64,000 nt of DNA, taken from NCBI GenBank assembly GCA_947579665.1, contig OX388345.1, positions 58,085,454 to 58,149,453 of the forward strand, read 5' to 3'. The translations under genes and the position numbers were made by a program. Positions 12,301 through 25,740 of the stretch are shown one piece after another. This DNA comes from Sympetrum striolatum. Taxonomy: Eukaryota > Arthropoda > Insecta > Odonata > Libellulidae. Position 1 is the stretch's first letter; the number at the start of each line of letters is the position of its first letter. The notes below the pieces were generated by a model, which saw only the letters and a program-made list of their open reading frames with translations, ran no database searches and had not been told where the DNA came from.

Positions 12301-15300
12301 ATCTTAACTTCAGGTTACGGAAATGCGTGGATTCCAAACCTATTTTCTCGATACCCACTCATTTCCGACATTTACATTTACAAACGTCTCATTACCGCTC
12401 TATTTCTCCTTTCTCCAACCCCATCTTTTGCTTTTCCAATGTATCTTCTCATCCGTTTATAACTTCCTCTCCCTTCTTATCTTTCAATCCGTTCCTTTTT
12501 TCCTACGGAGCAGACGTCCTTCACCTTGACTTTCCCGCCTATCCCGCGAGGCGAAGTGAAAGTGCCGCTTCACACACTTACGCCGGGAAGTTGCATTTAC
12601 CTGCAGCGATCACGAACCGAAGATTACCGGCGATTCTATTTGTGGTTAAACGATCGAATTTTTTTGTCTCCGGGGAGAGCCCTTCCCATTTGCATGGGGA
12701 CAATTATATGCGCGGAGACTTGAGCGCCCGAGTGACAAGTGTTTGACACATGTTTCTCGGATTCCGAGACACGGAATCCCCGAGGTTCCTCTATCTCCAG
12801 AACGCATACGATGTAAATGGAAGAGATGTATAAGAATTAATGTTCATCCAAACAGCATGGAAATTTTATTGAACCTTTAGTTTGGCACATTTTCGTTCCG
12901 ATTTTTTTTTAAGATGTAACAATAAGCATTTTTTGACAGAAAATCTACTGATATATTAATCGTTTGCAATATTTTCCAAAATTACCTTTAAATTTTCATG
13001 TGGAAGCCGATTTTATTTTTCAAGCACAGATATTCCCTTATTATGACGCAAATTAACGAAAATTAAGCCTCCTCAATAATTTATATATTTCAAAATTTTC
13101 ACATTGTATTCTAGGAGAGATACTGTGAAAAAGATACATATTACAATATGTACCTATTTAAATTCAGAAATATCTTTTATATGAGTTAACATTTGCTGCA
13201 TCTATCCTAAAGCCATGGATGTTATGTTTTCCTACATTTTAATTACAGCTATCCTTCTTTGCTATTCACTAATCAATTAATTTATGAATGGTAACTTAGA
13301 TCAGGGATGATCTATCAGGAAAAATTTCATGAATTAATCTCTCGAAAAAAATCTCTGAGAAAATTAAAAAAGTGAAAGGAAATCCACTCGTCAGAAAACT
13401 TCACGAAGGGTTCGAGACTAATTGCATTCCATTTTGGTTTCCGGAGATCGCTCTTTATCCTCAGTAATGCCAACGGTTATCTCAAGCCCATTGCGATATT
13501 TTTGTGCGGCTGGGTATCTTCCAACAACAAACCGAGTGCTCGCGATAAGAATCTGTTTCCACCATTCAGATGTATACGCAAAAATTGCAACCTATTCGAT
13601 CGGAAATCATAAGACATACTGTTTTCCGATCACATTTCAGCTTCACAATAGGATTAATTTGAGCTCGTCAAGTTTCCGCTTCTCCGCCTCATTGTTCCTC
13701 AAGTTCAACTTCCTTTCTCGCCAAAATCAACATCCTTGTTTTCTCAGCACGTCATGGCTGAAAATTAAGAGGAAGAAGAGTCATGTCTCCTATCTTTAAG
13801 TCCTGGACCAACTACCCCGTCCACCAAGGAAAACCGTTTCTTACCTTTTAGGAGTCCACCCGCGGCCACAAATGATCGTGACCTCACATTAAATGCGCAG
13901 TCATTTCATAAGCGACCGTCTACATCCTGATTTTTTCCATTCCCGAGTTTACGAACCTCGGCGGGTTTTTTGTGCTCGCTCGAGCACGGGTCTCTTCACT
14001 TCGCTCCGTGATTAATTGGAGGAGGGCTAATACCCTCGCGTACGGCGGGACATAATCACATTACTTCACACCGCTCTCGAAAGCGGGCAGCCATTCGCTT
14101 TACCTTTTGAGAATGGAAGACCCGTTACTCAGTCGTGTTTCACAGTTGTTAGGTCCAATACCAGGGTGAGAGCGAATTAGCGAGCATGATAGGAAATATT
14201 GAAAGGCACCTCATCACGAGAACTCTTTTTATTCATTTGCCGCATGCACTTCCTGTGAATTTTGCAACTAATTACCATTTCACGATATCGTTAGTTTGCT
14301 TATGTATGAACTAAGCAATTTGATTATCTAATCTATTAGTCAATACCTTGTCCATTCTTTACTTTACCAGCCACTCTTTTCCATCCCAAAATTTACACAG
14401 CTACAGGGATAGCAAGTGTTAGAGGCGAAATTATGAAAGAGAACTACTCGAGGCAATAGTAGATCAAGAAAGATGGTCGGTAAACGGAATGAGTGCTGGA
14501 TGAACTTATTGGTATGGGCCTCTCGTCGTCTCCAAAACGCCGCAGAATGGTAGTGACGTAAGTTGGTTCAGTCCCACGATCGCCACTGAGAGGTCCCCGT
14601 TTTTCGCTCCTCTACCACGCCCCTCGGTCCCACACTCTAACGCGCCTCATCGCCAAAGTCGCCCCCATAGCCCTCCCTGGTGATACCCACTCCCTTCCTC
14701 GTTTTCCGGAGGGTTTTAGGATGCGAGGAGTAGGCGAGGTGTGGAATGCAAGTGGAACTATCATGGCCTCCCACTCCACTGTTCCTTGGTCACAGAATGT
14801 GCCCTACTACCGGCTCTGCCCCTTCGTGACGATTCACATTTAACACTCTCCACACCCTCCGGAAACCCGGAGGACCTCGGCAAACGTCCATCCACATCCC
14901 CCCAGTGCCTCGGGAAAGGTACTCCCAAAACCTAAGATGGGTCTATTTTCCACAATGCAAAGATCCTTCTTCCTCCATGACAGCGGGACAGCATCTCACG
15001 TCCCCCATTCTTACCCTTGCCAACTTTTCGATTTATTCGCCAAACACGGTCGTGTTTTGTCGCAGTGCAAACTTTCTGGAATGAGCCATCCCGCTCTCCT
15101 TTTGTTCTGTGTCCATACTGGAAACAAAAAAGGGTTCCCTTTCCCTCTCAACAGCCCCTTCTCGTTTATGTTTTTCAACCCATTTCCCCCCATCATGGAA
15201 ACTAACATCTTGAGTTTCTTGAGCTTATCCCAATGGAACCCTATTATTAAGGAGCGATTTCTGTTGCACCCGCATCAACCACCTCCGCTCGAATGGAATT

Positions 15301-18300
15301 CCTTTTTTGGAAAGCTAGTTTGAGGGAATGAAACATCCTACCCAAGATGCATAGTTATGAATTAGTCTTTAGTATATTAGTAAATGCATTAGTTATATAT
15401 TAGTAATAATATTAGTAGTAAACATTAATGGGCGCAGTAAATGAATTCCGAATTTGCTGAATTTCCGCTGTAACTCTCGGTCATTTAATTCTCTGCTACA
15501 AAAATCCCTCGGTCCTGCATACTTTCCTTTTTTCAATTAACGCTAGACAAGCATTGACGGCATACTAAAATTAAAGGGAAACATCGTTTGAATGTTTGTT
15601 CTCCGATAGGCGGCTACGTCTGATGAATTTAATGAAACATTCCTCCCTCCGTTCGACCTGTTGTGATTCTCTTATGTCCACAAATACCTTTCTCTTCACC
15701 GCCTCTGGCGCCTTCTCTTTTGGAGGTAAAGTTTCCGCGTCCATTAGCCGTCTAAATATTGTATAAAGTGAGCGCACGCTAAGAGCTGATTGTAACCGAA
15801 ACAAGTGGTTCTCCATTTAATTTAACTCGAGTCGCTTCGCCGTTTGTTTCTCTCCGATCCGTCCGAGATGTGACATAAATGGGAGATTTTCCTAAACGTT
15901 TCACTTCACTCCTGACACGTGTTATGAGATATCATGGATGTATCTCCCCTCCCCATTAACCACGGTCGTTGCCTCCTTTCTCAATCCAAGGGACTCTTTT
16001 TTTTCTACCTGGGTTTCTCTAAAATTGGATCCCCGTCCTCCGGAAACCTTTCATTCCCCGCCTTCCTCCTTCAACGTTTCCTTAAATATGGACCTTTCTT
16101 CCTATTTTTGGACTCTTTCTAGCTCTTTATGCTCCCTTTCGTTCTTGAAGTCCTGTCACATAATCGCTCCTCGAAAACCGTGAGGCGTGTTTAGCATACC
16201 GGACTACCGAGTTGTTTTTTCGTGGAAAAGCTTTGGTTTTACCTGGTAAATGGTTCTGCTAAGTCTGCCTTTGGCGACAAACATATATTTCACTCCCTAG
16301 CTACAGACTTGGGTTGAGGTAGCTTTCAAAATAAATTACGTGGAATTTGGTTTTTACTGTATATTTTGCAAGAACAAAGGGCTGATAAAGTTACTGATTT
16401 ATTGCTGGACGTGGGAAGCTAAATATTTACTCCCCGATATTTACTTTTCTTGTCAGAGAAGTTGTCATAATTCGCCGTAAATTCTTATAATTGGACGAAA
16501 ATAAGGCGTCTTTATTTCATAAACCTGATAACTAAATAAGCGCTTACTTCATAATTTTCCGGGAATTGGCTATGAGTTTCCGTCCAACTATTTCACAAAA
16601 TTAGATGTAAATTCGACCGTTAAAAGGACCATTGAAAACAACTATTATGATTTCACTGTGACTGAGCCAATTTTAAAGTAGTAAATCAACTCGGAAGGCG
16701 CTTTTCTGCCGACAAAGTCAACTGAAATGATTCCGCCTTTGTGAGCCCATCACCATGGGGCCAATTATTTGCGTTTTTTCATTCTCCTTACTCGGGGCAT
16801 TCTGTCAACTTCCCTTCTTTATAGGGCATATGAACTCGAAACTTATTCTGAGTAGATAATAAACATCAAAACAGAGCCGTAGGAGCTGGAGCGCAAAAGC
16901 AATCCATCATGAGAGACTGTCAACGCACGGTAGCGTGTGGAATGGGATCGCTCAAAAGAAACCCCAAATGTATTCACGAACGACTTCTTCCGTAGGCTTC
17001 TTGTGGAACTGGGTATTGGGCACCCGATGGCGATCTGTCTCGATTAGTATGAAGCTCCGATCTCAGAGTGCGTTGGCACGCTGCGGTTCGTTGGGTAGTG
17101 GATTCCGTGCCGAAAAGAGAAAAAAGCAGTGATTTTGGTGAAAATTCGGTGGAATGGGTGTGAGTGAGATAGAATGGAGAAGGAGTTGAAAAGAGTTCAA
17201 CGACTTTCTCCCCTCCGTCCCTTTATTCTGTTGCGTGGCATTCTTTCGCCCCTGGCCACTCAATTCCAAAGGGACTGGACCTCGACGGACTTCGGGCGTT
17301 GAAGTCTCCTGATTTCTTTCTCATCCTTTTGACTACATGATTGGTGGACGGAAGACCTCTGAATCTAAACTTATGTAAGATTGGCATTGGAATGTAATGA
17401 CAGAGAATTCGCTCCTTCATGCAAATAAATGGGAAATTATTGGGAAATACGCTTTTGTCGCTTATGGAGAGAACGAAACAAACAATCCAATAAGTTCTGG
17501 ATCAATAATTCTACTTCCGGGTGATTTAAAGACGCCCATTTTTTTCTCAGGAAACTACTTACTAAAGAGCCTTAAAAGCTAAGTCTTGACGAGCTTGTAC
17601 AGGTGGAAATCTCTTCGAACTTTCAAACCGACCTGAGACGACAGAAAACAAATTTTTATTTTTTCGTTGATCACCTTTGTTGGAAAAATTTTATACCAAT
17701 TTCCGGTGAAATTTCCTCAACTGTTTTGCAAAATTAATGATCTCCCGTAGCTATATACTTATACAAAATATCAAATTTCTATTTATCTTTCAAAAGTTAC
17801 TAATCCCATTTTCGTATTTCTATTGCGTTTTCCGACATTTTAATGTATATATTACGCCTGCCATTTTTAAATCCGTGATTGAAAGTTTTACATTCATCTG
17901 TCGTGGTTTTAGGAATTCACTCTACGCCAAGTATATCCACTCACACTTTTTAGAAACTTGACATTCGCCACTGCGCGCTCTCTTCTCCAAATATCTTCGG
18001 CCATATGTTTGAAAAGAATGACGAACGTGTCCAGAACACAAATCAGAGCCTGCGGACAATTTTTTGAATCTGTATACCAGAGATGTAAGTCGACACCTAC
18101 TGATAGCAAAACTTTATTTTAATTAAATGCACGATTTTTGTGAAAAATTTCGTGAAGATGTTTTATATATTGCGTCAAAAGTTGATTAGATAGTGTGTAG
18201 TTGTGAAATTAATTTATGGTATGATAGCAGTTTTTCATCCAGTAAATCTTTATAAAAATTATATTATTATTTAGTTCCTTGCTCTGTTACCTTATTTAGA

Positions 18301-21300
18301 CGAATAATTGATGAAGCCCACTGAGTATTTTATAGGAGATATTAATATTACACCGTCTTAAGTTGGATTTAATACCACCATTTCTCGAGTACTAATAATT
18401 GTAAAGAGGCTTATGAAGCTTTAGAAATTTCTTCGTTTCATAACACAAAGAATTTCATGTCATCATATATTACCATAAATACTCCCATTCATGTGAAAAT
18501 ACGCGGAGCTGTTCCTTATTCAATACCTTCATAATGATTTCAAATATTGATAATAAAATGGACACGGCATTACTTTTTCAAACTTTGACTAAACTAAACA
18601 AACAAATATGTGTGCGTGAGATCTCCCAACGAGAAATGTGATTTGATATCACAATTGCCTAATAAAATAACAGGCTAATTAGATAATTTATAAATGGGAA
18701 AGATAGAAATATTCCCATGTAACTCAGTGCTAAGAAACTCCTATAATCCCTCTATATTCCAACAAATAAAGCTAAATCGACACTCGAGGAACGGGAGATA
18801 CATTTTTGCGGAACGGCCAAGAACGCGGAGCATCGCGAACGGCAAAGAGTTATGGATTCGTGCACGGGAAATACAACTCATCCGTCGAAGGCGTTCGAAA
18901 CAAACCGCGCCCCTTAACCGGACACTAACCCCTCCCTTTTTCTCCGAATGCCACCTTTCCAACCCGCATGTCGTCCAACTCCGCTGCAACCCTTCCCACT
19001 CTTCCACCGAAGGACCGCGAGAAACGGGAGGAAGATGCGTTTGACATTTCGCAACATCTTCTTCGTATCCCCGCATTTCCTCCGACATCCGCTGCCGTTT
19101 CGTCCACGGTGCGAGCGGATACCACGGCGTGCTCGCGTGCCTCAAAGTCTCGCAGGCCCGCGTTCCTTCGCGCCCATCCACTTCTTTTTTTACTTGCGTG
19201 CTGTTCCGTTCCCTATGGAAAGAGAATAAGAGATTTTAACGAGTGGAGGGAAAAAATTGGAAGAATGCGTCTTCGAGAGTCGGCCACTTCCCATTAGCTT
19301 CCAATTGCTTCTCTTTTTCTCCGTGCGATCTCGGTCGGCTGATTTTACGTCTGCAGTTGGTAATGAGGCGGGAATGAGAGAAAAGATGAGGGAGTGCAAA
19401 AATGACGGGGAGGGACGGCGGTGGGACGACGCTGAAAGGGCGAGTCGGGTTGCAGAGCAGAAACAGGGTGGTCTGTCGGTGCAGTTGGACACGGTGACCT
19501 CAGCGACCGACAGCTGATGTATGTTCTTAAGGAAAGGGACCGTGAGACTGGTAGATGGTTGTCTAAAGGCCGGAAACATGCACCTTATTCCGAGAGGAGA
19601 AAAATTGCACTTCATTAATCACTTGCCTGTTCTTCTTATTACTTCTAACCATTATTTTGCAACGGTACGATGAGGGAATAAGACACGATGCTCCGTTAGC
19701 AGAAAAGATTAACTCGTTGACTTTGCGCGGATGTCACAAAACCGGAATGTGAGTTATGATCGTAGGTGCTATAGATTCAGATGTTAGTAAGAAAGCAGGT
19801 GACTCTCACACATAGAATTTACGAGTAATTTTTTGTGTTCAAAGTAACCTAGAAAAGGTGTACTTTTTTAAAAGTCCAATAACTGTATTATTTACAGCAA
19901 ATGACATTACATGTTGGTATTTTTCGTTATCAAATCACATATGCACGGAATAACTTGAAGAGGTACTCGAGGTATACCGCAGATTTCTTCTTTATAAATT
20001 CTCATTGCTTTCCTAAATTAGTACCTTTTATTTGCATTACAAAATCTAAAATAAAATGTATACTAACTTTTTAAGTAGGTTCTGTCAATCAATACGCATG
20101 AAATAGACCTGCTTCTGATAATTAACCTGGCGTCTCAAAGATTGGATTTTCTTTCAGTAACCGAATAGCCACGAATTTTATTAGCACTTCTATATTCCAT
20201 TTATAGCTCACGGGTTGGCTTTCGATAGCTGTCTCCCCATCGTGTGAAACTGCAATTTTCCGATTACGCCATGAAGGAGCATACGCGAAAATAGTGTCAC
20301 GTCCAAATAGCTAGCATTCTTGTACCACTGACACCCGTTTCAATTTGGATGCTCTACCCCTTCGTTCGCCCCTTCCTCTCTATTCCTTTGAGCCCTTCCA
20401 CCTGTTTTTCGCTCCCCACACTCCCTCCGCTTCCTCCCCCAACTCCTCTGGTACGCCTCCCCACTAGCAATGAGTACCACACCTCCTCGCCACCTTCTTC
20501 GACTCCTCATCCCAGCAATCATGCACTACTCAATCCGTGGGAAAGATGTCTCTTCCTCTTCTTCGCACGCACCTCCGCGCCAAACGCGTAGACACGTACT
20601 GCGGGGCACGTCTTCTCCGCCGAACGCATGTGCAAGCCAAATCGATGTGCCTACATATTTTAAGCGCCTATTTCTTCCTGTCCGAGGAGACGGCGGCTGA
20701 CTGTAGGCCAATAGGTTAGGGTGAGTGGCCGATTACGAAATGTTAGCGCGCTCTTTTTTCCCGCCAATGGATGAATGAGTTATTGGTAGCGTAAATATAT
20801 TTGGGTGTATCAGAATTCGTTTTAAATACATACCAATACTCGAGTGGTAATCCTTATGTCGGTAATACAGTTTTGACCGATAAGATCGGTTCCTTGAAAT
20901 GGTCTTCTAGATCATTTTAGACTGTATACTCAGCCATTCATAATAAATCTAATTGTCCAAATGAAAAGAAATTCCGTTCTGCAGGATCGAAATACCATAC
21001 CATAAGAGTAGGAAAAGAATGTGAAAATTTAATTATTTCTTTACATAAATTAGCCGAATAAGTCTTGCAAAGTTGTTATGCTACAGTTAGAGTCGGTAGC
21101 AAGAAACTTAGACAGTTACTGATACAAATATGAAAGTTATGTGGGTGATGGGTATATCTCTAACGAGACCATTTGAAGAGTGATTAATAAGGAATGTGCA
21201 ACTTTGATTTATAACCATGATGCTTAATACAATTCTTAATTGTTGTAACTTTATTAAATGCTAATCCTGTTGCAATGTATATTATAAAGCGTGTGCATAA

Positions 21301-21451
21301 ATTTCGATCTACTTAAAGAGTTAAAATTTCCTTTAAACATTCTTGATCGAAAGAATTAAATACTTTTTTTAAGATAACACGCTTATAAAATACAAATGTC
21401 AAGCAAGTATTTATATTCCATATTTGTCCGTTGTGATTATCCTAATCAATA
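12301..21451. other. Gene-free upstream DNA, second part
   Basis: GC-richer patches occur at about 12480-12780, 13800-14100, 14540-14900, 18800-19500 and 20350-20740. They are separated by AT-rich stretches, for example 12880-13400, 16330-16680 and 18120-18700. The span 15360-15430 has several degenerate ATTAGT units. The plus strand at 20349-20470 is pyrimidine-rich. Open frames such as 12282-12746 and 18741-19181 overlap opposing frames, lack a start context or splice sites, and show no domain, so none is called. Confidence 0.5.
17290..17309 (+). repeat. Dispersed short repeat, copy 1
   Basis: The 20-mer CTTCGGGCGTTGAAGTCTCC is identical to 59092-59111. Its inner 17 bases are also present in reverse at 49455-49471. 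The flanks diverge quickly, so this may be the conserved end of an uncharacterised transposable element. Confidence 0.5.
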
Positions 21452-21487
21452 TCTTAACATGCTTTCTTTCTTCATTTCCAGGTAAGT
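21452..21487 (+). promoter_or_regulatory. Candidate recursive splice site (ratchet point, zero-length exon)
   Basis: The sequence reads cttaac (branch-like, A at about 21457), then a 20-nt pyrimidine-rich tract (gctttctttcttcatttc), then CAG immediately followed by GTAAGT (junction 21481/21482). A strong acceptor abutting a perfect donor is the defining motif of recursive splicing in long fly introns. It lies on the plus strand, the same strand as the gene at 52045-59414, about 30.6 kb upstream of the first coding exon. It would split a long 5' intron into pieces of at least 21.5 kb and about 30.6 kb. The adjacency is directly seen. Its use in splicing is inferred from the known motif and the host-gene orientation. 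Confidence 0.65.
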
Positions 21488-21555
21488 GTGAGCTGACCCG
21501 ACGTCCCTCATAACCGCCACGCCGCTGCATCCCTTGCGTGGTGAGATAAAAACGG
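21482..21555 (+). other. Possible recursive-splicing exon or alternative 5' leader exon
   Basis: Starting at the ratchet junction, the next 74 nt are GC-richer than their surroundings and end at a second donor, acgg|gtaagc (gt at 21556). Another donor-like gtgaga lies at 21541. Recursive sites usually need a downstream donor for exon definition, and this one is correctly placed. If the first gtaagt is not regenerated, the segment could be kept as a small leader exon. It contains no obvious coding function. Confidence 0.4.
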
Positions 21556-24500
21556 GTAAGCCTTTAACACCTGCGACCACTTAACGCGGCTCCCAACAAT
21601 AAAAAAGACGCCATCGACTAATTTGTTACCTCCACCGAGAAATTACCTCGCTCGCTGTAGGAAAAAAGGGGAGAGCATCGACACGAAAGATCAGTCATTC
21701 TCTCGCGAGATATATCTTTTCAAAACCTTCCACGCCTCCTTTACCTACCCGTTCGGCCCCTATCCCTTCGCAACCATGAAAAATCCCTTCTTGACATCCA
21801 AGCGATAATCATGATTTTATTTCCCTTTCGCGAGGGAATGCTTCGTTGCAAAAACAATGCTGCGGAGAGAGCATAACGAGCGTCATAAATTCAAAACTGA
21901 CCGGAGCGAAGGGAATAAAGCGTTCCCCTACTGAGAGTTATATCCAAACCCTTCGATCTACAATTCCAATCTCCCGATTAGAATTTCCCATGGGTTAAAG
22001 ATGGGCTTATTTGTCTTTCTGCCCATCCCCTTTTATAAATCACCCACACAATTCCCTTTTATTCTTTGAAATCATTCAGAGTTGTTCATTTTCGGAATGT
22101 TATCAAGAGTTCGTGATCTCCGTAAGATCTGAATCTGAAAAGATCCATTTGAATTCAAAGCTGAATAAATGTTTCTGTAAATCGATGATAATTTATTAGA
22201 AGGAATAAGATAATTTCATCAATTCTCACTAACATATCATCTCATTATCATCGTCAGGAGTGTCTGTACTCTCTGAGTGTATGCTCCGATTCTACATTTC
22301 CATATTTGAATTGCATACATTCACTATCTTTAGAAAGATTCGATTATATGTGATATTACAGGAAAATTAAAATCTTTTATAAAGGCAAACACTACTGTAA
22401 ATAATAATTTCGATGCAAATTTTTGCACCATGAGCATGGAAATTATTTCCTGAGCGACAATGCGTAACGTGAAACCTTGAAAAATACTATTTTTAGCCAC
22501 TATCACAATGCGAAAGAACTGAATTCTTACTTAGATAGAATGATTCTTATAATTTAAGATAAAATATATAAGTTAGCAGTTATATCAAGCGTGATCCATT
22601 TCTAAAAGACTTGCGAAGGATCCAATAATGTGTGTACATCACTCCACTCACGTAAAACAAGAGTCAATTCGAATTGTTTGTAGAAGACCATGAGTTGTGA
22701 ACATACTCACCGAGGAAATAATGACCTCATTACCTCTCCTTGAATCTTTTTTCGCCTTGACTAGGGATGGGATTGCATAAGAGAACATTTCTCGCACGAA
22801 TTTCGAGAGAACCGCTCCGATTCTCCCTTCACAATTACCCACGTTTCCGAGAGGTTCACAACCTCTCAAAAATTATTTCCACGAAATCTTATCCTCAGTG
22901 AATAGCAAGTTTAAAAAATTGGCCGAACAAGTTCTCAGAACTCTTAAAAATTCTTCGCCAAAAAGGGGATTAAATAATATCTTTTAAATGCTATCCGAGA
23001 CTTTCTCTTAGAGAGCGAGGAATTTCGAGGAAACCGAATTTTTCCCCGAAGACGAACTTTTTTCTTTCTCTGCAGACCCTCAAACAAAAGGTGGAGAATG
23101 TTTGAAGAACTGGAATGAAGCTTTTTGAGTTACTCGCAAGACGAAGTCTCCACCATACCGTTGCCCGTAAACACTGCACTTCAACAGGGAAAAATCTCAC
23201 GCGGAAAGAAATGAAGACATAGCGAGGACGTAAAGTTTCTCACCTCTCTTTGTTCTCTCGGAAAATCTCGCATCCCCCGAGAACTAAAGCCATAAAACAC
23301 GATAGTTCACCGTCACTGCTTCCGCGTTGCAATGGGGATCGACGATGCAGATCTGTGGAGTAAAATTGGGAGGGACGACTCTAAAAGATGGAGAAAGAAC
23401 TCTCTATTGGCGAGCCGTTGTTTGCAAACTTGGGCGTTACTAGTTAAGGGTCCCGTTCCAGCGAAAGTTTGTCAACACTAAAAGTTTGTTCATCCCATTC
23501 ATAGCAATAGGCATATGGAGAGGGTGGGTTGGGTTGTCTCGATTAGTTTTGTTTGCTAGGCGGAGAGGGAGCTTAGTTTAGTGCTTTCAGCTTCCTTCCG
23601 ATTCAATACAGAAGTTCCGATGATGTTATTTGCATTTGTTAAAACGACCTTTTTCTGAAAGGAAATGATACCAATATATACAACTTTGATACAGATCTCG
23701 TGGGTTAAAATGTCTGCATACCAAAACTTAATAGATAAAATCATCCGTTTATCATGGTCGCATTTTAACTACCTTAATACCCGAAAATGGATTTTTTATC
23801 AACCCATTTCTTTTCTAAGAGGCTATTAAGGATGGTCTATTGGGATCATAAGGGCGTGCCTCTAGGTCAATGTGCTTGTTCTAACGATGATCTTTTTACC
23901 GAACGTTTTTTTATCGACAGTTTGCTCTTTCTTTTACCGTAATAAATTCGTCAATTAGCTGTTAGATCTCCTACCCAGTCATTTGAAATATCTCTAGAGG
24001 TTAAAAACCGACGATAGGTATTGATATAGGTACTCTCCATTTATTCGATAGCTCGTCCATATGTTTGTCTCATTTCAATATCGATAACAATGGTTGATAA
24101 TAGAAAAAGTTATACCAAGTAACTTTTCGAGGAAGAGGTCCCACATTTTGATCCCGATGGGTATTCAATATTTCTGATACGGGTTGGTGGTATGAAAGCA
24201 TATAGTTGTGAAACAAATACCAGAATTAAGATAATTATATTATTAATAGTCATAACCAGAACCAATAGGCTATAAATAACAAATGATGGCTAAAGTTTAG
24301 CTAAAAATTATATAATTAATTATAAATTAAATTTTCTTATAAATAAACGAAAGAATCGACAGATTCTTTTCTCTCAGACAGACTCTTGTCTTTCTTTGGC
24401 GAGATAACGAAAATCGTGCCACCATGGTTTGAATAGGGAAATTTCAAGCAGGATCCACCGAACACGTAGTTGGTGGCTGAATGACTGAATCGCTGCGTAG

Positions 24501-25680
24501 GGTCACCGAATTACGAAATGGATCTCCTCTCGCACATTCGATAAATTTGGGAAACGCGTTAGGTCAACGCGATCGTTAGATTTGGTCCAAAGAGGATCTT
24601 CATCGCGAAGGCCTTGCACGGTCCTTGCTCCACTGTCCTCCATCCTTCGTCCCCGACTCCATCCTTCAGAGGGAACCTATCCATCACCATCCCGATTCCA
24701 CCATTACATCTTCATCACACCATTTAATCCAAGTAAAACGCAGTTATTTGCCGCATTAGAGAGCGAGTAACGGCGAGTACGCAAGGCACGGAGCGTTTCG
24801 TAATTCAAGAGGAATCATAAAGACCGAGATGGCAATCGATTAATAAATTCTATCCCCGCCATAGGTGTTGTACAGTAGTGATTTTTAACACATCTGGACG
24901 AGAATTCTCGGATCTAATAACAGTAAGAAGTAGTGACGGATAGTAATTAACTAACGAATATGAATTCATCGACATGGATTTATCACGTGCTATAAATAGC
25001 AGAAATGTACCCATATAAAGGGATGAATTCGTATAGTTTCATTGATATTTATTTTGGATTGAAATACTTATATAAAGAGTGATATATATTATGAAACACC
25101 TAAAGTTATTTATTATTATGATATAATTACGTGAATTGATTGTCTTCCTGACAGCTGACAGTCTGACTGACCTGAAATATCTTAACTCAAGCATTTCAGA
25201 ACTTATTGTTTTGGACTGTACAGAATAATCAATGAATATTAAAACGAAATTAAAGTTTTGGATGCAGAAAACAAGGATAATCATATTGATACAATATGAA
25301 AAATCTTAAAAAGATTCATTCAAACTACACATAAAATCGTAAACCTATACAGAATTCCATTGGCTAAGCAACATGCAAAACGTATCGATTCTTGGAAAGA
25401 CTTCTATGCGACATACGATAATAGATAACGATCTTTTTTCATCCTTCGCGATACCATTAACCTACCTCTACACCTGTGATGCAATACGTTTGGCAAGCAA
25501 CGACAGTTCCCAGTTTCATTGAAGTGATTCTACATGTAGGTAACCTTTGTTTCTCAACAACCACTTTGACCTGTCCACTTGGCACTTGGTCTCGAAAGAA
25601 GGAATCGTTAAGATGTCCACTGAATGCACAAGCGTCCGTCAGTGGTATCCCATCAATTTTATTGCATGGAAGGTTTGATG

Positions 25681-25740
25681 GCGAGGCTGGAATCGAACCA
25701 GGGTCACAGAGGAGCGTGAGTCTTATAACATCCTGCAGGC
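25681..25740 (-). mobile_element. tRNA-derived SINE-like remnant
   Basis: On the minus strand there is a perfect box B, GGTTCGATTCC (complement of 25689-25699). It is preceded by GACTCACGCTCCTCTGTGACC, a typical anticodon-arm-like stretch of tRNA-derived SINEs. Box A is not convincingly conserved. The flank on the lower-coordinate side would be the SINE body. Confidence 0.4.

Noticed and set aside
12282..12746. 154-codon open frame on the plus strand
   Set aside because: Begins with GTG rather than ATG, has a pyrimidine-driven composition, no recognisable domain and no splice context.
15360..15430. Recurring ATTAGT units as an array or telomere-like repeat
   Set aside because: Units are irregularly spaced and degenerate, and do not match the insect TTAGG telomere unit.
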